From: Teredinibacter franksiae
GTDB taxonomy: Bacteria; Pseudomonadota; Gammaproteobacteria; Pseudomonadales; Cellvibrionaceae
NCBI RefSeq assembly: GCF_014218805.1
Contig: NZ_JACJUV010000001.1
Span: forward strand, 3,732,501 to 3,796,500
Direction: 5' to 3'
DNA length: 64,000 bases
Under the pieces are notes generated by a model. That model worked only from the letters and a program-made list of their open reading frames with translations, was not told where the DNA came from and did not search any database. The translations under genes and the position numbers were made by a program. Shown here piece by piece: positions 63,914-64,000 of this stretch. Numbering within the stretch: the stretch's first letter is position 1; every line of letters begins with the position of its first letter.

Positions 63914-64000
63914 ATGAAGTTGCATAACTTTATCGTTTTATTTTTCTGCGCAGTCGTTTCTATGGCTGCTCGCGCGGAAACTGCGTGTCATACGCAGGCG
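63914..64000 (+). CDS. Start of an exported protein (3' end outside window)
   Basis: Twenty-nine codons from ATG 63914 encode MKLHNFIVLFFCAVVSMAAR then AETACHTQA, a classic signal peptide with cleavage after Ala-Arg-Ala, continuing off the right edge. It lies 42 bp after the CE12 gene on the same strand, so it is probably co-transcribed and may be another pectin enzyme. Nothing more can be said. Confidence 0.65.
   Translation, partial: MKLHNFIVLFFCAVVSMAARAETACHTQA

Overview
The window looks like chromosome from a polysaccharide-degrading marine gammaproteobacterium of the Cellvibrionaceae type (Saccharophagus/Teredinibacter/Cellvibrio relatives). This is inferred from secreted enzymes built with long polyserine or Thr-Ile-Glu-Pro linkers, CBM2, CBM5 and CBM35-like modules, PL1 pectate lyases, a GH5 cellulase and a CE12 esterase, next to ordinary proteobacterial housekeeping genes. 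No rRNA, tRNA or CRISPR array was seen.

Layout. 1-7.7 kb: the 3' end of pta, then the glutamate synthase operon gltBD behind a strongly structured leader and before a clean terminator. 7.8-10.06 kb: a complete IS66-family element with matching terminal repeats and a perfect 8-bp target duplication. 11.3-15.1 kb: two pectate lyases carrying the same three modules in opposite order. 16.4-19.5 kb: a large secreted protein made of repeated beta-sandwich units with no recognisable catalytic domain. 19.7-26.9 kb: an accessory region with a small IS200/IS605 element, short hypothetical genes, a frameshifted UPF0316 gene, a 682-residue protein of unknown role, and a family of short inverted-repeat (MITE-like) elements. 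26.9-31.3 kb: a P-type cation ATPase and an FAD-linked oxidase.

33.4-40.7 kb holds a complete six-gene ebo operon in the order eboD-E-C-A-B-F on the minus strand. EboD carries an N-terminal DedA/VTT membrane domain fused to the dehydroquinate-synthase-like domain. With the UbiA-type EboC, this suggests a lipid-carrier or precursor-export pathway. 40.9-52.4 kb: two DUF1566 proteins, a Tat-exported DUF1552 protein, a roughly 1,837-residue secreted protein (CBM2, SMP-30-like, CBM-like, PQQ-dehydrogenase-like, CBM2, cytochrome c, DUF1587/1595/1592/1588/1585), and a divergent GH5 cellulase with two CBM2 modules. A perfect FNR-type box lies between the last two.

52.5-64 kb: a DUF2059 lipoprotein, a TrpB2-type tryptophan synthase beta chain, an MFS transporter, two cyclic-di-GMP proteins, and an SPFH/ribbon-helix-helix operon with tandem palindromic boxes just upstream that look like an autoregulatory operator. 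It ends with an uncharacterised two-gene membrane module, a rhamnogalacturonan acetylesterase-like lipoprotein, and the start of another secreted protein cut by the window edge.

The points most worth following up are the DedA-EboD fusion, the redox multimodular protein, the SPFH/RHH operator, the unknown 682-residue protein and the MITE-like family.
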